56,596 nt of DNA from Prevotella sp. UBA2850 (GTDB taxonomy: Bacteria; Bacteroidota; Bacteroidia; Bacteroidales; Bacteroidaceae): assembly GCA_002350805.1 (NCBI GenBank), contig DEFO01000052.1, positions 376-56,971 of the forward strand, read 5' to 3'. The position numbers and the translations under genes were made by a program. The notes under the pieces were generated by a model. It was not told the DNA's origin. It searched no databases and saw only the letters and a program-made list of their open reading frames with translations. Positions 17,201 through 26,050 of the stretch are shown here, one piece after another. Within the stretch, counting starts at the first letter, position 1. Each line of letters starts with the position of its first letter.

Positions 17201-17776
17201 GACATTACCGGCAGCTTCAACAACACGATTACTTATCGCCAATGGCGTTTAGGTTTTACGCTGCTTTACAATCTGGGAGCCAAAACCCGCTTGTTCCGTC
17301 TTTTCGACGGATTGAACGGCACAAGCTATTCTTCCGAGCAGAATGTCAGCCGCGACATGCTCGACCGTTGGATGAAACCCGGTGATGAGCAACACACCAA
17401 CATTCCGGCTATTCTTGGCTATGGCAACCCGGCCAATCAGTACTATAGCAGTCACTGGGCCGATCCGGGTCTGATTGGCTGGTCGGGCAACCCTGCTATT
17501 GCCACAAACTCATGGACAATGTATGACTACAGTGATGTGCGTGTGGTCAGCGGCGACTACCTGAAGTTGTCGACCGTGAACCTGACCTACGAGCTGTCAG
17601 AGAAACAACTGGCAAAGCTGAAACTCCAGCGTCTGGCCATCACGCTGAGTGCCTATAACCTGAAGACATGGTGCGACAGCAAGCTGCGGGGTCAAACTCC
17701 CACTCAGGGAGGATTCAGCCAGGTGCAGCTCTCCGACACACCGAGCTATACATTAGGCATCAATATAAATTTCTAA
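14231..17776 (+). CDS. SusC/RagA-type TonB-dependent outer-membrane transporter with STN domain
   Basis: This is a 1181-residue outer-membrane barrel importing an unknown ligand with a SusD lid. A signal peptide (about 1-25, ending LPAQ) precedes an STN signalling domain (about 30-100: TVKQFLDEVERQTGIEFLYN), which fits FecR/ECF control. Next come a carboxypeptidase-regulatory-like domain (about 114-180: VSGYVLDEDKQPVIGAQV), the plug with VVVTGYQQ and the SusC signature (IDVLKDAAATALYGTRAANG, about 309-328), then the barrel ending in TLGININF with a terminal Phe. It lies 40 bases after FecR and 20 bases before SusD. The substrate cannot be read from the sequence. Confidence 0.95.
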   Translation: MKKRNVKSVLALFLMIFIAQVLPAQTLDKSRVTVTMENATVKQFLDEVERQTGIEFLYNADEVKNLRVTVRQTNAVARQVITQVMADIGCEIRENNGIVVVRLMKDAKGRHTVSGYVLDEDKQPVIGAQVRIMGTKMMTVTNADGEFYFDQTMPEKARVQITYIGMQAVHLPARNNMVVNMKSDTQMLQGVVVTGYQQLDRRNLTSSVTSKDMSELEIPGVADLSKMLEGKIPDLVSLSSSGEINATNRIRIRGTSTLIGNREPLWVLDGIILSDPVGLSPDVLNDPDYINRIGNAIAGINPQDILRIDVLKDAAATALYGTRAANGVIVVTTKSGREGKPTITYSGQFTFRKRPYYTDDKINLMNSVERIQFSQYLAEQHYIYPPNMPKVGYEQALSNLYLGIYDQQTFDEQVSRMQTMNTDWFDILCHNSFSHDHSVSVSGGSSKVRYYTSIGYTDQDDVINNTMNRRYTAMAKIDFDLTKKLKVQFNLNGYLNNRQYAQSDNNPINYAYNTSRAIPAYNSDGSYAHYLKAGNKGFYNFSILNELDNSYNKQETNAVTATANVRYQATDDLFFNAVFSANISNSNLEGWWGENTFYASNLREAEMGEEPSLTSTMPYGGELSLQKNRNVGWTARLQGNYNKYLGENKHHNINVALGLEASSSNYKGDNYTQRGYYHDRGRTFASSIPLDYASYWSWVRTNVPHITDTKSNMVSAYATLSYSYKQLFTLNANGRYDGSNKFGSRSNENLLPIWSVSGNANLQEIFGIKANWLTFLRMKASYGEQGNMLDNQTPEMIIKKGNMSAYYNEMTSTAAYFANPDLKWEKTHSTNLGLEMGFFDNRLQLEAEYYFKKTTDAFMSKKISDVNGFESYIVNSGTIENRGYNITLTATPVKLKDFYWIVSGSMSKIFNEVKTVPGAETYELNDFLSGTTVVEGQPVGTFYSYRFAGLSPVDGGPYFYDWEDRWNELKDRGNYFIYTSVLTPSGRREPDITGSFNNTITYRQWRLGFTLLYNLGAKTRLFRLFDGLNGTSYSSEQNVSRDMLDRWMKPGDEQHTNIPAILGYGNPANQYYSSHWADPGLIGWSGNPAIATNSWTMYDYSDVRVVSGDYLKLSTVNLTYELSEKQLAKLKLQRLAITLSAYNLKTWCDSKLRGQTPTQGGFSQVQLSDTPSYTLGININF

Positions 17777-17796
17777 ATTAAGGAGGATAGAACGAT

Positions 17797-19401
17797 ATGA
17801 AAAAAGTCATATATCAATTGTTCAGCATGCTGGGACTGCTGGCTGCCACTGCCTCATGCGGTAGTTTCCTGGAGGATTATTCGCAAGACGTTGATTACAT
17901 TCGCTCATGGAAAGACCTTGACGAGTTGCTCATCGGCGACTGCTATTTGAGTGCTCAGGGGACTGACGGATTCTATTATCAGCCCAACTATGCCCAGTTC
18001 CTGCATCTGATTGCCGACGAGGTGGAAGAAAACAACTGCGCATACAACGGTTCGAGTGCCGACTTTGACCACCATCCGGCCGAGTTTGGCTATTACACCT
18101 GGCAGCAGCGTGTGGGTATCAACGAGACCTATACGGGTTTTGCCACTGAGAATACCACTTGGACGAAGATTTATAAGTGCATCAATATTGCCAACAACGT
18201 GCTTTTCAGCATCGACAAAGTGCCACAGAACAAAGATGCAGAAATAGAGGGAGCAGCAAAGGTGACCGGCGAGGCTCATTTCCTGCGGGCATACTACTAT
18301 TTCTTCCTCGTCAATTTGTACGGAAAGCCTTACAACCCGTCGACGGCAAGCACCGACTTGGGAGTGCCATTGAAAACCAATGCGGAAGTGATAGACATCA
18401 AGTACACCCGCAACACGGTGCAAGAGACCTACGATTTGATTCTGAGTGACTTGCAGGCTGCCGAGGAAGCTTTCGGAAAGGTAAAGGCAGAGAAGAAATC
18501 TATCTATCGGGCAGACCTGACAGCGGTCTATCTGCTGCTGAGCCGTGTGCATTTGTACATGCAAAACTGGCAGAAGGCTGCCGAATATGCCCAGAAGGTT
18601 ATCAGCAGACACTCGCGCTTGGTGGATTTGAACACAAATACCGACAAATTTATGCTCAAGAGCAATGCCGAGAACATTTTCTCGATGGGCGGCGATGACC
18701 TGCCTGTCATGTTTAAATACATGTATCAAGGACTGCGGGTGAGCAAAAGCCAGTATGACATTTATACCAACAATGACTTGCGCCGTTCGCAATGGTTATG
18801 GAAATCGGGTATATTCCAGGGACTGACCATGCGCGAGGTTACCAGGACCTACAATCCGCTGCCCGAAAAGACAGAACCCCGTTATTATTGGTATGCTTAT
18901 AGCGAGGGATTGAGAGGATATATCCCTGAAGTGTCCTCTATCTTCTGGATGCGGTCGGCCGAGGCCTACCTCAATCTGGCTGAGGCTGAGGCTTATCAGG
19001 GGAATGAGGATGCAGCGCGTTCTGCCTTGAACAAACTGCGCGCCGCAAGAATCAAGAAAGACGCAGCAGAGCTGAACATTACTTCTAACGGCAGTCAACT
19101 GATAAAAGACATCCGGTTGGAGCGCCGTAAAGAGCTGATGCTGCAGGGACACCGTTGGTTCGACTTGCGTCGCTATCGTGTGTGCAGTGTTGAGCCCGAG
19201 AAGATTTCAATCACTCACGACTACACCATCTATGCTGAACGTGGAAGGGCAGAAGTGAAAGAAACCCATCGGTTTGTCTTAACCGAGAACGATGCCTCGT
19301 GGACGCTGCCCATCCCCAACGAAGTGTTGGAATACAACACCGACATGCAGAACAATGGCAACCAGTGGCGGGAATATACGGTTGTTCCCACTAGCGAGTA
19401 A
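17797..19401 (+). CDS. SusD/RagB-family surface lipoprotein
   Basis: SusD proteins cap the SusC barrel and bind the ligand at the cell surface. The 534-residue product has a lipoprotein signal with Cys21 (ATASC). TPR-like helices follow, with SusD hallmarks: AKVTGEAHFLRAYYYFFLVNLYGKP (about 150-174), VYLLLSRVHLYMQNWQKAAEYA (about 240-261) and, in the C-terminal half, MRSAEAYLNLAEAEA, SALNKLRAARI and LERRKELMLQGHRWFDLRRY. It pairs with the SusC 20 bases upstream. Confidence 0.94.
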   Translation: MKKVIYQLFSMLGLLAATASCGSFLEDYSQDVDYIRSWKDLDELLIGDCYLSAQGTDGFYYQPNYAQFLHLIADEVEENNCAYNGSSADFDHHPAEFGYYTWQQRVGINETYTGFATENTTWTKIYKCINIANNVLFSIDKVPQNKDAEIEGAAKVTGEAHFLRAYYYFFLVNLYGKPYNPSTASTDLGVPLKTNAEVIDIKYTRNTVQETYDLILSDLQAAEEAFGKVKAEKKSIYRADLTAVYLLLSRVHLYMQNWQKAAEYAQKVISRHSRLVDLNTNTDKFMLKSNAENIFSMGGDDLPVMFKYMYQGLRVSKSQYDIYTNNDLRRSQWLWKSGIFQGLTMREVTRTYNPLPEKTEPRYYWYAYSEGLRGYIPEVSSIFWMRSAEAYLNLAEAEAYQGNEDAARSALNKLRAARIKKDAAELNITSNGSQLIKDIRLERRKELMLQGHRWFDLRRYRVCSVEPEKISITHDYTIYAERGRAEVKETHRFVLTENDASWTLPIPNEVLEYNTDMQNNGNQWREYTVVPTSE

Positions 19402-19431
19402 TCCTTAAAACATTATATATCAGAAAACATC

Positions 19432-20346
19432 ATGAAACGATTATTCTATTCATTCGCAATCATATTGTCGGGCATTTGCCTCATATCGTGTGAGAGTGAG
19501 GATGCTTTGGAGCCAGACTACAAGAATCCCTCCGACTATTTCCAGCCCGCTGCCGACGACAATAGCGAGGAGGCGCAACTGCGGCGCAAGTTCTTCGCCG
19601 ATCATGGGTCGTATCTGCTGTTCAACGATACGCTGCAGAATGTGTATCTGGGGAAAGATATCAATGGCGACCCGCGCTATTTCGTCGAGACTGTCGACTT
19701 GACTTATACCGTAGGACAGACGGGCTATGGTACTTCGCAGTCGTCATACACATTTACTTATATTCCCAATTTCGAGCAAAAACTCGCCATGACGGAGTAT
19801 TTAGAGACTTATATCCTTCCGCATTTCAGCGGTGCCATGCGTCCCTACTCATGGCTGCTCACGAAAACCATCATTGGGAAGATGGGCAAAGACGTCTCGG
19901 CACAGACCATCAGTCCCTATGCCGTGGTGAACCAACGGTGCGTGGCAGTGGCCTGTAACTATCTGACGCAGCGTGAGCGCACCGAAGCACAGAAAAACAA
20001 TTATGCTTCGCGTGTTCTGAACATCATGGTCAGCTCGATGGTGAAAGCCCAGACCGATGCCTTCGGAGAGTTCGAGGCTGTCAGCCATGACTATTACGGA
20101 CGTTCGTACAGCAGTCTGGGACTGGAGAATGTGAACCAGGAAAAGCTCTACCAGTATGGCTTCCTGGTGTCAGGTAGTACGGTTGGCTACATGACCGACC
20201 TCTCGACCGACATTTCGTCGTATGCCGCCAATGTGGTCACCTATACCGACGAGCAGCTGGAGCAGCGCTATAGCAAATACGAGCTGGTGATGCTGAAGCA
20301 CAGGCTGATGAAACAGACTTTGGAACGACTTGGTTATATTTTTTAA
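19432..20346 (+). CDS. Surface lipoprotein of unknown function in the first SusCD operon
   Basis: A 304-residue predicted lipoprotein: signal 1-19, lipid Cys20, then the acidic run ESED, which resembles the Bacteroidota lipoprotein export signal to the cell surface. Visible motifs are ADHGSYLLFNDTLQNVY (about 56-72) and a helical C-terminal half. Its position right after SusD recalls the putative zinc metallopeptidase lipoproteins found in similar operons, but no HExxH motif is present. It is either unrelated to them or has lost the zinc site. No enzymatic function can be assigned. Confidence 0.8.
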   Translation: MKRLFYSFAIILSGICLISCESEDALEPDYKNPSDYFQPAADDNSEEAQLRRKFFADHGSYLLFNDTLQNVYLGKDINGDPRYFVETVDLTYTVGQTGYGTSQSSYTFTYIPNFEQKLAMTEYLETYILPHFSGAMRPYSWLLTKTIIGKMGKDVSAQTISPYAVVNQRCVAVACNYLTQRERTEAQKNNYASRVLNIMVSSMVKAQTDAFGEFEAVSHDYYGRSYSSLGLENVNQEKLYQYGFLVSGSTVGYMTDLSTDISSYAANVVTYTDEQLEQRYSKYELVMLKHRLMKQTLERLGYIF

Positions 20347-20357
20347 TTGAACGAGAC

Positions 20358-21065
20358 ATGAAGAAATATCAATCTATGGTTTTGCCCCTGCTGGCATGGG
20401 TGTTGCTCCTGACTGTCGCTGCGTGCGACAAGGACGATGAGGAAGTGATGGGAAAAATTGCTCCCTCGGCATCAGGGACCTTTGTTGACGAACGCGACGG
20501 ACATGAATATCGTTGGGTGAGATATGGCAGTCTGGACTGGATGGCAGATAATTTCAGTTATGATTTGAAAAACGAGCAGAGATGCCTTGTCTATCTGAAT
20601 GCCGAAGACTATGAGTATAACCGGGCAAGCACCAAGAACCTGGCTAAGTATGGCAGGCTGTACGATCTGCCCGGAGCATTGGAGTCTTGTCCCGAGGGTT
20701 GGCGCGTGCCTACCGATGCCGACTGGCAGAACCTAGAGTGCTGTCTGGGCATGTCTCCCGATGAGGCTGCAAAGATGGACTGGCGCGGAAACATTGCCCA
20801 TCGCATGTTTTCGCTGGAAGATGATCCGTGCGACCTGAACCTGCGGTTGGGAGGTTATTGGACCACAAACATCAACATGAGCCGCTCGCCCTACCGCATG
20901 ATGGGCCTTTTCGGCTATTATTGGTCGTCGAGTCTTGACGAGCAGAAAGAGGGCATGTATTATCTCTATCGCAAATTTGCCTACAACCGCAACGAGGTGT
21001 GCAGGCAGAGCATCGAGTCGGAGAAAGTGAAACTATACGTCAGATACGTAAGAGATGCTCACTAG
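20358..21065 (+). CDS. FISUMP-domain lipoprotein (Fibrobacter succinogenes major paralogous domain)
   Basis: A 235-residue lipoprotein with signal 1-22 and Cys23, followed by DKDDEE, an acidic surface-export-like run. The domain is recognised by DGHEYRWVRYGSLDWMADNF (about 49-68), YGRLYDLPGALESCPEGWRV (about 97-116) and GYYWSSS (about 192-198). These domains occur in surface proteins of Bacteroidota and Fibrobacter and have no established activity. The stop codon overlaps the next start by 11 bases, so the two genes are translationally linked. Confidence 0.88.
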   Translation: MKKYQSMVLPLLAWVLLLTVAACDKDDEEVMGKIAPSASGTFVDERDGHEYRWVRYGSLDWMADNFSYDLKNEQRCLVYLNAEDYEYNRASTKNLAKYGRLYDLPGALESCPEGWRVPTDADWQNLECCLGMSPDEAAKMDWRGNIAHRMFSLEDDPCDLNLRLGGYWTTNINMSRSPYRMMGLFGYYWSSSLDEQKEGMYYLYRKFAYNRNEVCRQSIESEKVKLYVRYVRDAH

Positions 21066-21921
21066 GCTGCTTCTTCTTTTGACCCTGTGGATAGGCTCGC
21101 TGACAGCGAGCGCCCAGGATGCCGACTCCATCAACCAGGCAGCTCAGCATCCGGAGTTCATCCATGTGTATCTGGTCACCATCGGTCCCGGCAACGATGC
21201 TGTGTCGGCTTATGGCCATGCGGCCATACGCTTGCAATGCGAGTCGAAGCAACTGGACTTTTGTTTCTCGTTTAACATGAGCGACACCGGCCTAGCACCG
21301 TTGAAATTTGTTGCCGGTACGGCCAAGGCTGGATTCCAGGCCGTCCCCACCGATCGGTTTGTTGAGCAGTACAGGCAGGAAGGCCGTGCCGTGAGCGAGT
21401 ATCAGCTGAACTTACTGCCGCTGGAAGAACAGCAGCTGTGGCGGTTGCTCGACGAGGAAATCATGAAAGGGGCCTACTGGAAGTATGATTTCATCACCGT
21501 CAACTGCACGTCGATGTGTGTGTGGATCATTCAGAGGGCACTCACGGGCGAGCGTCTTGTCTGTCGCAACATGCCGCCAGCGCTGAGTCTGCCCTACAAG
21601 GAGTTGCTGCATGAGATATCGGCCCATTCGCCGTGGATGGAGTTGTTTTTCAACATCAGGCTCTTCTCCAGGCGCAACGATATAGGTACACCCGATGCGA
21701 AGATGGTGCCCGATGTGCTGGCAGCGGTGTGGTCTGACTCGCAGATAGAGGATTCTGCGGGCAACCAGCGCCCGATGATTGTCGGCAGCAGAACAATCTG
21801 CCAGCAGGCGGTGGCCTTGACCAGTCCGCTTGTCACGCCCGGCATGGCGGCATGGATGGTGGCAGTAGTGGTACTGGCTGCGGGTGGCATGCTCTGGCGC
21901 AAACGAAAAAGAAATGTTTAA
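21055..21921 (+). CDS. DUF4105-family membrane-anchored periplasmic protein
   Basis: A 288-residue protein with signal peptide (1-20, ending TASAQ) and a C-terminal membrane helix (about 264-281) followed by the basic tail RKRKRN. DUF4105 features are IGPGNDAVSAYGHAAIRL (about 43-60, His55) and KYDFITVNCTSM (Asn150-Cys151), a His/Cys pair suggestive of a papain-like fold in this family; catalysis is not proven. It overlaps the preceding FISUMP gene by 11 bases and belongs to the same operon. Confidence 0.82.
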   Translation: MLTRLLLLLTLWIGSLTASAQDADSINQAAQHPEFIHVYLVTIGPGNDAVSAYGHAAIRLQCESKQLDFCFSFNMSDTGLAPLKFVAGTAKAGFQAVPTDRFVEQYRQEGRAVSEYQLNLLPLEEQQLWRLLDEEIMKGAYWKYDFITVNCTSMCVWIIQRALTGERLVCRNMPPALSLPYKELLHEISAHSPWMELFFNIRLFSRRNDIGTPDAKMVPDVLAAVWSDSQIEDSAGNQRPMIVGSRTICQQAVALTSPLVTPGMAAWMVAVVVLAAGGMLWRKRKRNV

Positions 21922-21944
21922 CCATTTAATAGAAAGGTTTATAT

Positions 21945-23291
21945 ATGAAAAAGTTCTTTACCAATTTGAAAGCTAAGCGGCTGATGGTTTCAGCATCGCT
22001 GATAGCTGTGTTCTCACTCCCGGCATCAGCCAGTGAAACATGGTATGCCTATCATGCGCAGGTAGAAGCATACCCCACGGGTGCCGGACAGGTGTATATC
22101 TCTACAGAATCTGGGGTTCCCGAGTCGGAGCGCCAGTATAGTGAGCGACAGACCAAGGAGATTGTTGCTAAATATGGCACGCTGTATGTCTATCCCAAGG
22201 CTAATGAGGGATGGCAGTGCATTGGTGTGACGACCGACGAGCTCAACGAAAACGAAGAGTGGGTATATGTGGAGTCACTGTCCAGCATTGTTTACCCTGA
22301 TCAGGAATACATCACTGTCAACATGCCCAATGGCATCAATACAAAAACCATAGACCCGGTTACGGGCACGGAGCAGGATGCCGACTCTGCCACTACAGCG
22401 ACACTGATGCCGTTGGATCCGAACAACAGTTTCAAAACCATCTTCACCCATGTGGCTGTCGATGAGTTTGACGATCAGGATGCTCTGGGCTCAACGACAA
22501 TCAGCAAACTGGCCAACGATATTGGCGACAAGGTGACACTGACGGCCACTCCGAACGATGAGCGCTGCCACTTCGTGAAATGGACACTCGACGGCAAAGA
22601 CGTGTCGACAGAGGCCTCTATCGATGTGGATGTGACAGGCGTTGCCACTTATCTGGCACATTTCACTGCCGACTCTGCCGAGGTGCTGCACTTCGCTGAA
22701 GAGGGTGAATATAAGATGTGGTATAGTCCCGACACCCGCATCTCTATTCCTTCGAACGTGAATTACTTCTTCCTCTATGCCGACAGCGTGCAGAAAGAGG
22801 GTGACGAGATTGTTGCCAAGCCCAGTCCTTATCGCTACAGCGTGAGCCCTGGCATTCCGACAATCCTCTACGGAAAAGGCGATGCCCAAATTGTGAAGAC
22901 TCCTGCCAGTCCTTACGGTCTCGGCGACAACCTCTTTGCCTATTCGGGTGCCGACGGTGTGAAAATCGACACACTGGATGTGGAGAAAAAGTACTACACC
23001 TTCGACACCAATGCGGTCGTATTCAATCAGGTGAGCGGTACTATCGCCCCCAACACGGTTTATGTGGGAATACCCGACAGCGTGTTCACCAACGCCGGTA
23101 AAGAGGTGCCTGCCACCATTCCTTTGAAGAATCTGTCGAGCATCGCTACAGGCATTGCCGCACCTGTGGCCAAGCCCGTTGCCATCAGAAAAGGCATCTA
23201 CACCATTGACGGCCGCCGTGTCGACGCCATGGAGCAGAAGGGTGTCTACATCTACGATGGCAAGAAAGTGCTTTATCGTAAAGGAAAGTAA
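21945..23291 (+). CDS. Secreted protein with InlB-type beta repeat and Prevotella-like C-terminal tail
   Basis: 448 residues with a signal peptide (about 1-29, ending ASASET). One segment, GDKVTLTATPNDERCHFVKW followed by LDGKDVSTEASI (about 192-225), resembles the InlB/Listeria-Bacteroides beta-grasp repeat used in surface adhesins. The last 50 residues (KGIYTIDGRRVDAMEQKGVY, ending GKKVLYRKGK) have the form seen at the end of many secreted Prevotella proteins and resemble a short sorting-type C-terminal domain. Function is unknown. Operon position suggests a surface partner of the SusCD system. Confidence 0.75.
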   Translation: MKKFFTNLKAKRLMVSASLIAVFSLPASASETWYAYHAQVEAYPTGAGQVYISTESGVPESERQYSERQTKEIVAKYGTLYVYPKANEGWQCIGVTTDELNENEEWVYVESLSSIVYPDQEYITVNMPNGINTKTIDPVTGTEQDADSATTATLMPLDPNNSFKTIFTHVAVDEFDDQDALGSTTISKLANDIGDKVTLTATPNDERCHFVKWTLDGKDVSTEASIDVDVTGVATYLAHFTADSAEVLHFAEEGEYKMWYSPDTRISIPSNVNYFFLYADSVQKEGDEIVAKPSPYRYSVSPGIPTILYGKGDAQIVKTPASPYGLGDNLFAYSGADGVKIDTLDVEKKYYTFDTNAVVFNQVSGTIAPNTVYVGIPDSVFTNAGKEVPATIPLKNLSSIATGIAAPVAKPVAIRKGIYTIDGRRVDAMEQKGVYIYDGKKVLYRKGK

Positions 23292-23309
23292 TCTCTCTGA
23301 CGCAGAACA

Positions 23310-24347
23310 ATGAAAAAGTTCTTTTACTTACTGACCCTTCTTCTGAGCTTCCATACCATGCAAGCCCAGGAGAAGGGTTTTATCATTCATGGACAGGTCA
23401 ATTTGCCCGACGGCTATTCCGTGGGCATTGTCTGCCATACCGACACCAACTTCTCCGTGTCTATAGCCGACAGCTATATCAAGGACGGCAAGTTCGTGCT
23501 TCGTGGTAAGCATATCGAGAGCCCTGCTCAGGGCACGCTCATGACCAACAATCTGGAGCTGGTGGATAAAAACCACTGGCCCACCGACTCTATCCGATGG
23601 ACTTATAACGAGATTTTCCTCTCCGACGGCAATCTTACCTTTACCCCCGACTACCGGCTCATCGGCACACAAGTGCAGAGCGACTACAACGACTTGCTCG
23701 ACATGGGCGGCGAGATGCAGGCCGACGGCTTTGCCTTTATCGACAAGCATCCGCAGTCGGTCGTCTCGCTCTATCTCGCCAACCGTCTGCTGCAACGCGG
23801 TTACAACCTCACCGACGAGCAGGTGGCTCATCTGGAAAAGACCATACAACTATCTGGCATAGACCCTGTGCGCGAGAAAGAGTATGCCAAGCGCATCCGC
23901 GCTGCCAAATATACGACGAAGGGCAGCGGCGTGGCCGACTTGTCATTGTTGGATATCAATAACAAACCCTGCCAGTTGGTGGATGTGGTGCCCCGTGGCA
24001 AATATGTGCTCATCGACTTCTGGGCATCGTGGTGCGGCATGTGTCTGCATGCCATGCCCGAGGTGGCAGAGATCGCCAAGGATTTCAAAGACATTTTCTG
24101 TGTGATTGGTGTCTCCATCGACACGAAAGATGCCGCATGGCGTAAGGCAATGGAGAAACATCCTGAGCCTTGGCCGCAGTACGTCACCACCAAGCAAGGC
24201 TATCAGGACCTCTTCGACAAGTATCAGGTAGGCAACGGCGTGCCTTACTATCTGCTTGTGGCTCCCGACGGCAAGGTCATCACCTCGCCCAGCCATCCAT
24301 CGGATGTGCGTGAGTACCTAAACGGAATTGCAACGAACAAAAAATAA
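23310..24347 (+). CDS. TlpA-like thiol-disulfide oxidoreductase with DUF4369 domain (CGMC active site)
   Basis: 345 residues, signal peptide about 1-19 (ending MQAQ). The N-terminal domain (about 24-120: IIHGQVNLPDGYSVGI, ADSYIKDGKFVLRGK) is DUF4369-like. The C-terminal thioredoxin domain (about 207-340) has VLIDFWASWCGMC, placing the redox cysteines at 242 and 245, and a cis-Pro motif GVPYYLLVAPDGKV. The usual dipeptide between the cysteines is GP; here it is GM, which should shift redox potential. It is followed five bases later by a second TlpA. Confidence 0.9.
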   Translation: MKKFFYLLTLLLSFHTMQAQEKGFIIHGQVNLPDGYSVGIVCHTDTNFSVSIADSYIKDGKFVLRGKHIESPAQGTLMTNNLELVDKNHWPTDSIRWTYNEIFLSDGNLTFTPDYRLIGTQVQSDYNDLLDMGGEMQADGFAFIDKHPQSVVSLYLANRLLQRGYNLTDEQVAHLEKTIQLSGIDPVREKEYAKRIRAAKYTTKGSGVADLSLLDINNKPCQLVDVVPRGKYVLIDFWASWCGMCLHAMPEVAEIAKDFKDIFCVIGVSIDTKDAAWRKAMEKHPEPWPQYVTTKQGYQDLFDKYQVGNGVPYYLLVAPDGKVITSPSHPSDVREYLNGIATNKK

Positions 24348-24352
24348 AGACG

Positions 24353-25456
24353 ATGAAAAAACTATTATTGACCATCATGTCGGCCATGCTGCTGACAAGT
24401 GTTTCTGCCCAGAACGGTTATACGATTACCGGTACGGCAGAGGGAACAGAGAAAGGTGATACCATTTTCCTTTGCGAGATGCAGGGGTGGTTCTCCATGG
24501 TGCCCATTGATACGGCTATTGTGAAGAAGGGGAAGTTCGAGTTTACCGGTAATTTTGACGGCTGCGCCCATCGCTACCTGCTCGCCATACACAAGGGTGA
24601 TGCCATTTGCACGGCTGCCATCCTGTTGGAGAATGCACCCATCAACGTGCAGATTTTTAAAGACGAGAAGAAAAACATCATCGTGGGCGGACCCAGCACC
24701 CGTCTGTGGGATGAGTATGAGCGCGGTGCCAAAGAGTTCGACGACCGAATGGCTGCCGACTGGGCCGTTTGTCTCGATACGACCGTAGCTGAGAAAGACA
24801 AGATTAAGGAGCGCTTGGTGGTAAGTACCTATTCCGCTGATCGTACGAACTACACCAAGCGTTTCATGTTGCAGCATGTGGGCACACCCGTTGCCGACTA
24901 TCTGTTGCAAAGTGTCTTCAGGGAGTTCCCCGAGAAAGAACAGGAGCAGTTGTTGGAACTCTTCGGACAACAGAAGAACCAGTATTATGTGTACAAGGGG
25001 ATGATGAAAGAGCGTGCCGCCGAGGCTGCAACGGGTGTTGGCGCAATGTATACCGACTTCAGCATGCCCGATCCAAACGGGAAGGTGATTAGCATCTCCG
25101 ACTATGTCGGCAAGAACAAATATACGCTCGTTGACTTCTGGGCTTCGTGGTGCGGACCGTGCCGTGCGGAGATGCCTACCGTGGTGAAAGCCTACGACCT
25201 GTATCATGCCAAGGGCTTCGAGGTAGTCGGCGTTTCTCTCGATAACAACAAACCGGCATGGGTGAAAGCGATAGACCAGCTGAAGATGCCGTGGCCGCAG
25301 ATGAGCGACATCAAGGGATGGGCATGCGAGGGTGCCGCCCTCTACAATGTCAAGGCCATTCCTGCCAACGTGCTCATCGACCAGCAAGGTAAGATTGTTG
25401 CCAAGAACCTTCGTGGCGAAGACCTGCTGAACAAGATGGCTGAGTTGCTGAAATAA
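24353..25456 (+). CDS. TlpA-like thiol-disulfide oxidoreductase with DUF4369 domain (CGPC active site)
   Basis: 367 residues, signal peptide about 1-19 (ending SVSAQ). DUF4369-like domain at about 22-120 (YTITGTAEGTEKGDTIFL, IVKKGKFEFTGNF). Thioredoxin domain at about 228-367 with YTLVDFWASWCGPC (redox cysteines 267 and 270), GFEVVGVSLDNNKPAW and the cis-Pro region VKAIPANVLIDQQGKIV. It is probably a periplasmic disulfide reductase keeping cysteines of operon products or of imported material reduced. It is a paralogue of the gene just upstream and is packed tightly on both sides (5 and 4 bases). Confidence 0.92.
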   Translation: MKKLLLTIMSAMLLTSVSAQNGYTITGTAEGTEKGDTIFLCEMQGWFSMVPIDTAIVKKGKFEFTGNFDGCAHRYLLAIHKGDAICTAAILLENAPINVQIFKDEKKNIIVGGPSTRLWDEYERGAKEFDDRMAADWAVCLDTTVAEKDKIKERLVVSTYSADRTNYTKRFMLQHVGTPVADYLLQSVFREFPEKEQEQLLELFGQQKNQYYVYKGMMKERAAEAATGVGAMYTDFSMPDPNGKVISISDYVGKNKYTLVDFWASWCGPCRAEMPTVVKAYDLYHAKGFEVVGVSLDNNKPAWVKAIDQLKMPWPQMSDIKGWACEGAALYNVKAIPANVLIDQQGKIVAKNLRGEDLLNKMAELLK

Positions 25457-25460
25457 ATTT

Positions 25461-26039
25461 ATGAATAAAAGGAATAATATTCTTATGCTCAGTTTGTTTT
25501 TCTTGCTGAGCATAAGTTTCTTTGTTTCTGAAGCCTCTGCTCGCAATCCCAAATATGAGAAGATGCTGAGGCACCTTGTGCGCCATCAGAAAGAGTATGT
25601 TGGCATGGATGCAGGTGCTTTCTACCAAAAGATACAGGAAGATAGCTTTCCTATCCGGTGGATATGCTTACACGATGGATTTCGATGTAATCGGCGGGAA
25701 ATAAGTGGTATCGCTTTATACTCCGAGACACAATTCCAGATGATAGGTGAAAATGATTTTTATACAGTTAGAATTGTATTCGAAGAGAACACTATGCTCC
25801 GTGAAGGATTTTTCTTGGATATTCCCCGTGACTCGTTTCCCAAAGAGATGCCAGATAACAATCCTTTCGTAAAAGGTGTTCTTGAGAAGACGAAATCCTT
25901 CAAAATTAAGTCAATTGAGTGTACTTTCAAGTTTTCTGAACCATTGGAGGGGATGAAAAAGCCAAAGAAAAAAAAGGAAAAGAAGAAGATAATGATTAAT
26001 GGTTTGGAATTTATCCCCCTTTATGAACCATGTCATTAA
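25461..26039 (+). CDS. Small secreted protein of unknown function
   Basis: 192 residues with a signal peptide (about 1-27, ending SEASA) and mature start RNPKYEKMLRHLVRHQKEY. It contains cysteines in WICLHDGFRCNRR (about residues 71-83) and a terminal Cys-His, so it could be a client of the two thioredoxins encoded just upstream; this is an inference. A lysine-rich stretch lies at about 164-175. No family is recognised. A truncated paralogue with the same mature N-terminus follows at once, indicating a tandem duplication. Confidence 0.7.
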   Translation: MNKRNNILMLSLFFLLSISFFVSEASARNPKYEKMLRHLVRHQKEYVGMDAGAFYQKIQEDSFPIRWICLHDGFRCNRREISGIALYSETQFQMIGENDFYTVRIVFEENTMLREGFFLDIPRDSFPKEMPDNNPFVKGVLEKTKSFKIKSIECTFKFSEPLEGMKKPKKKKEKKKIMINGLEFIPLYEPCH

Positions 26040-26050
26040 ATTGTATAATG

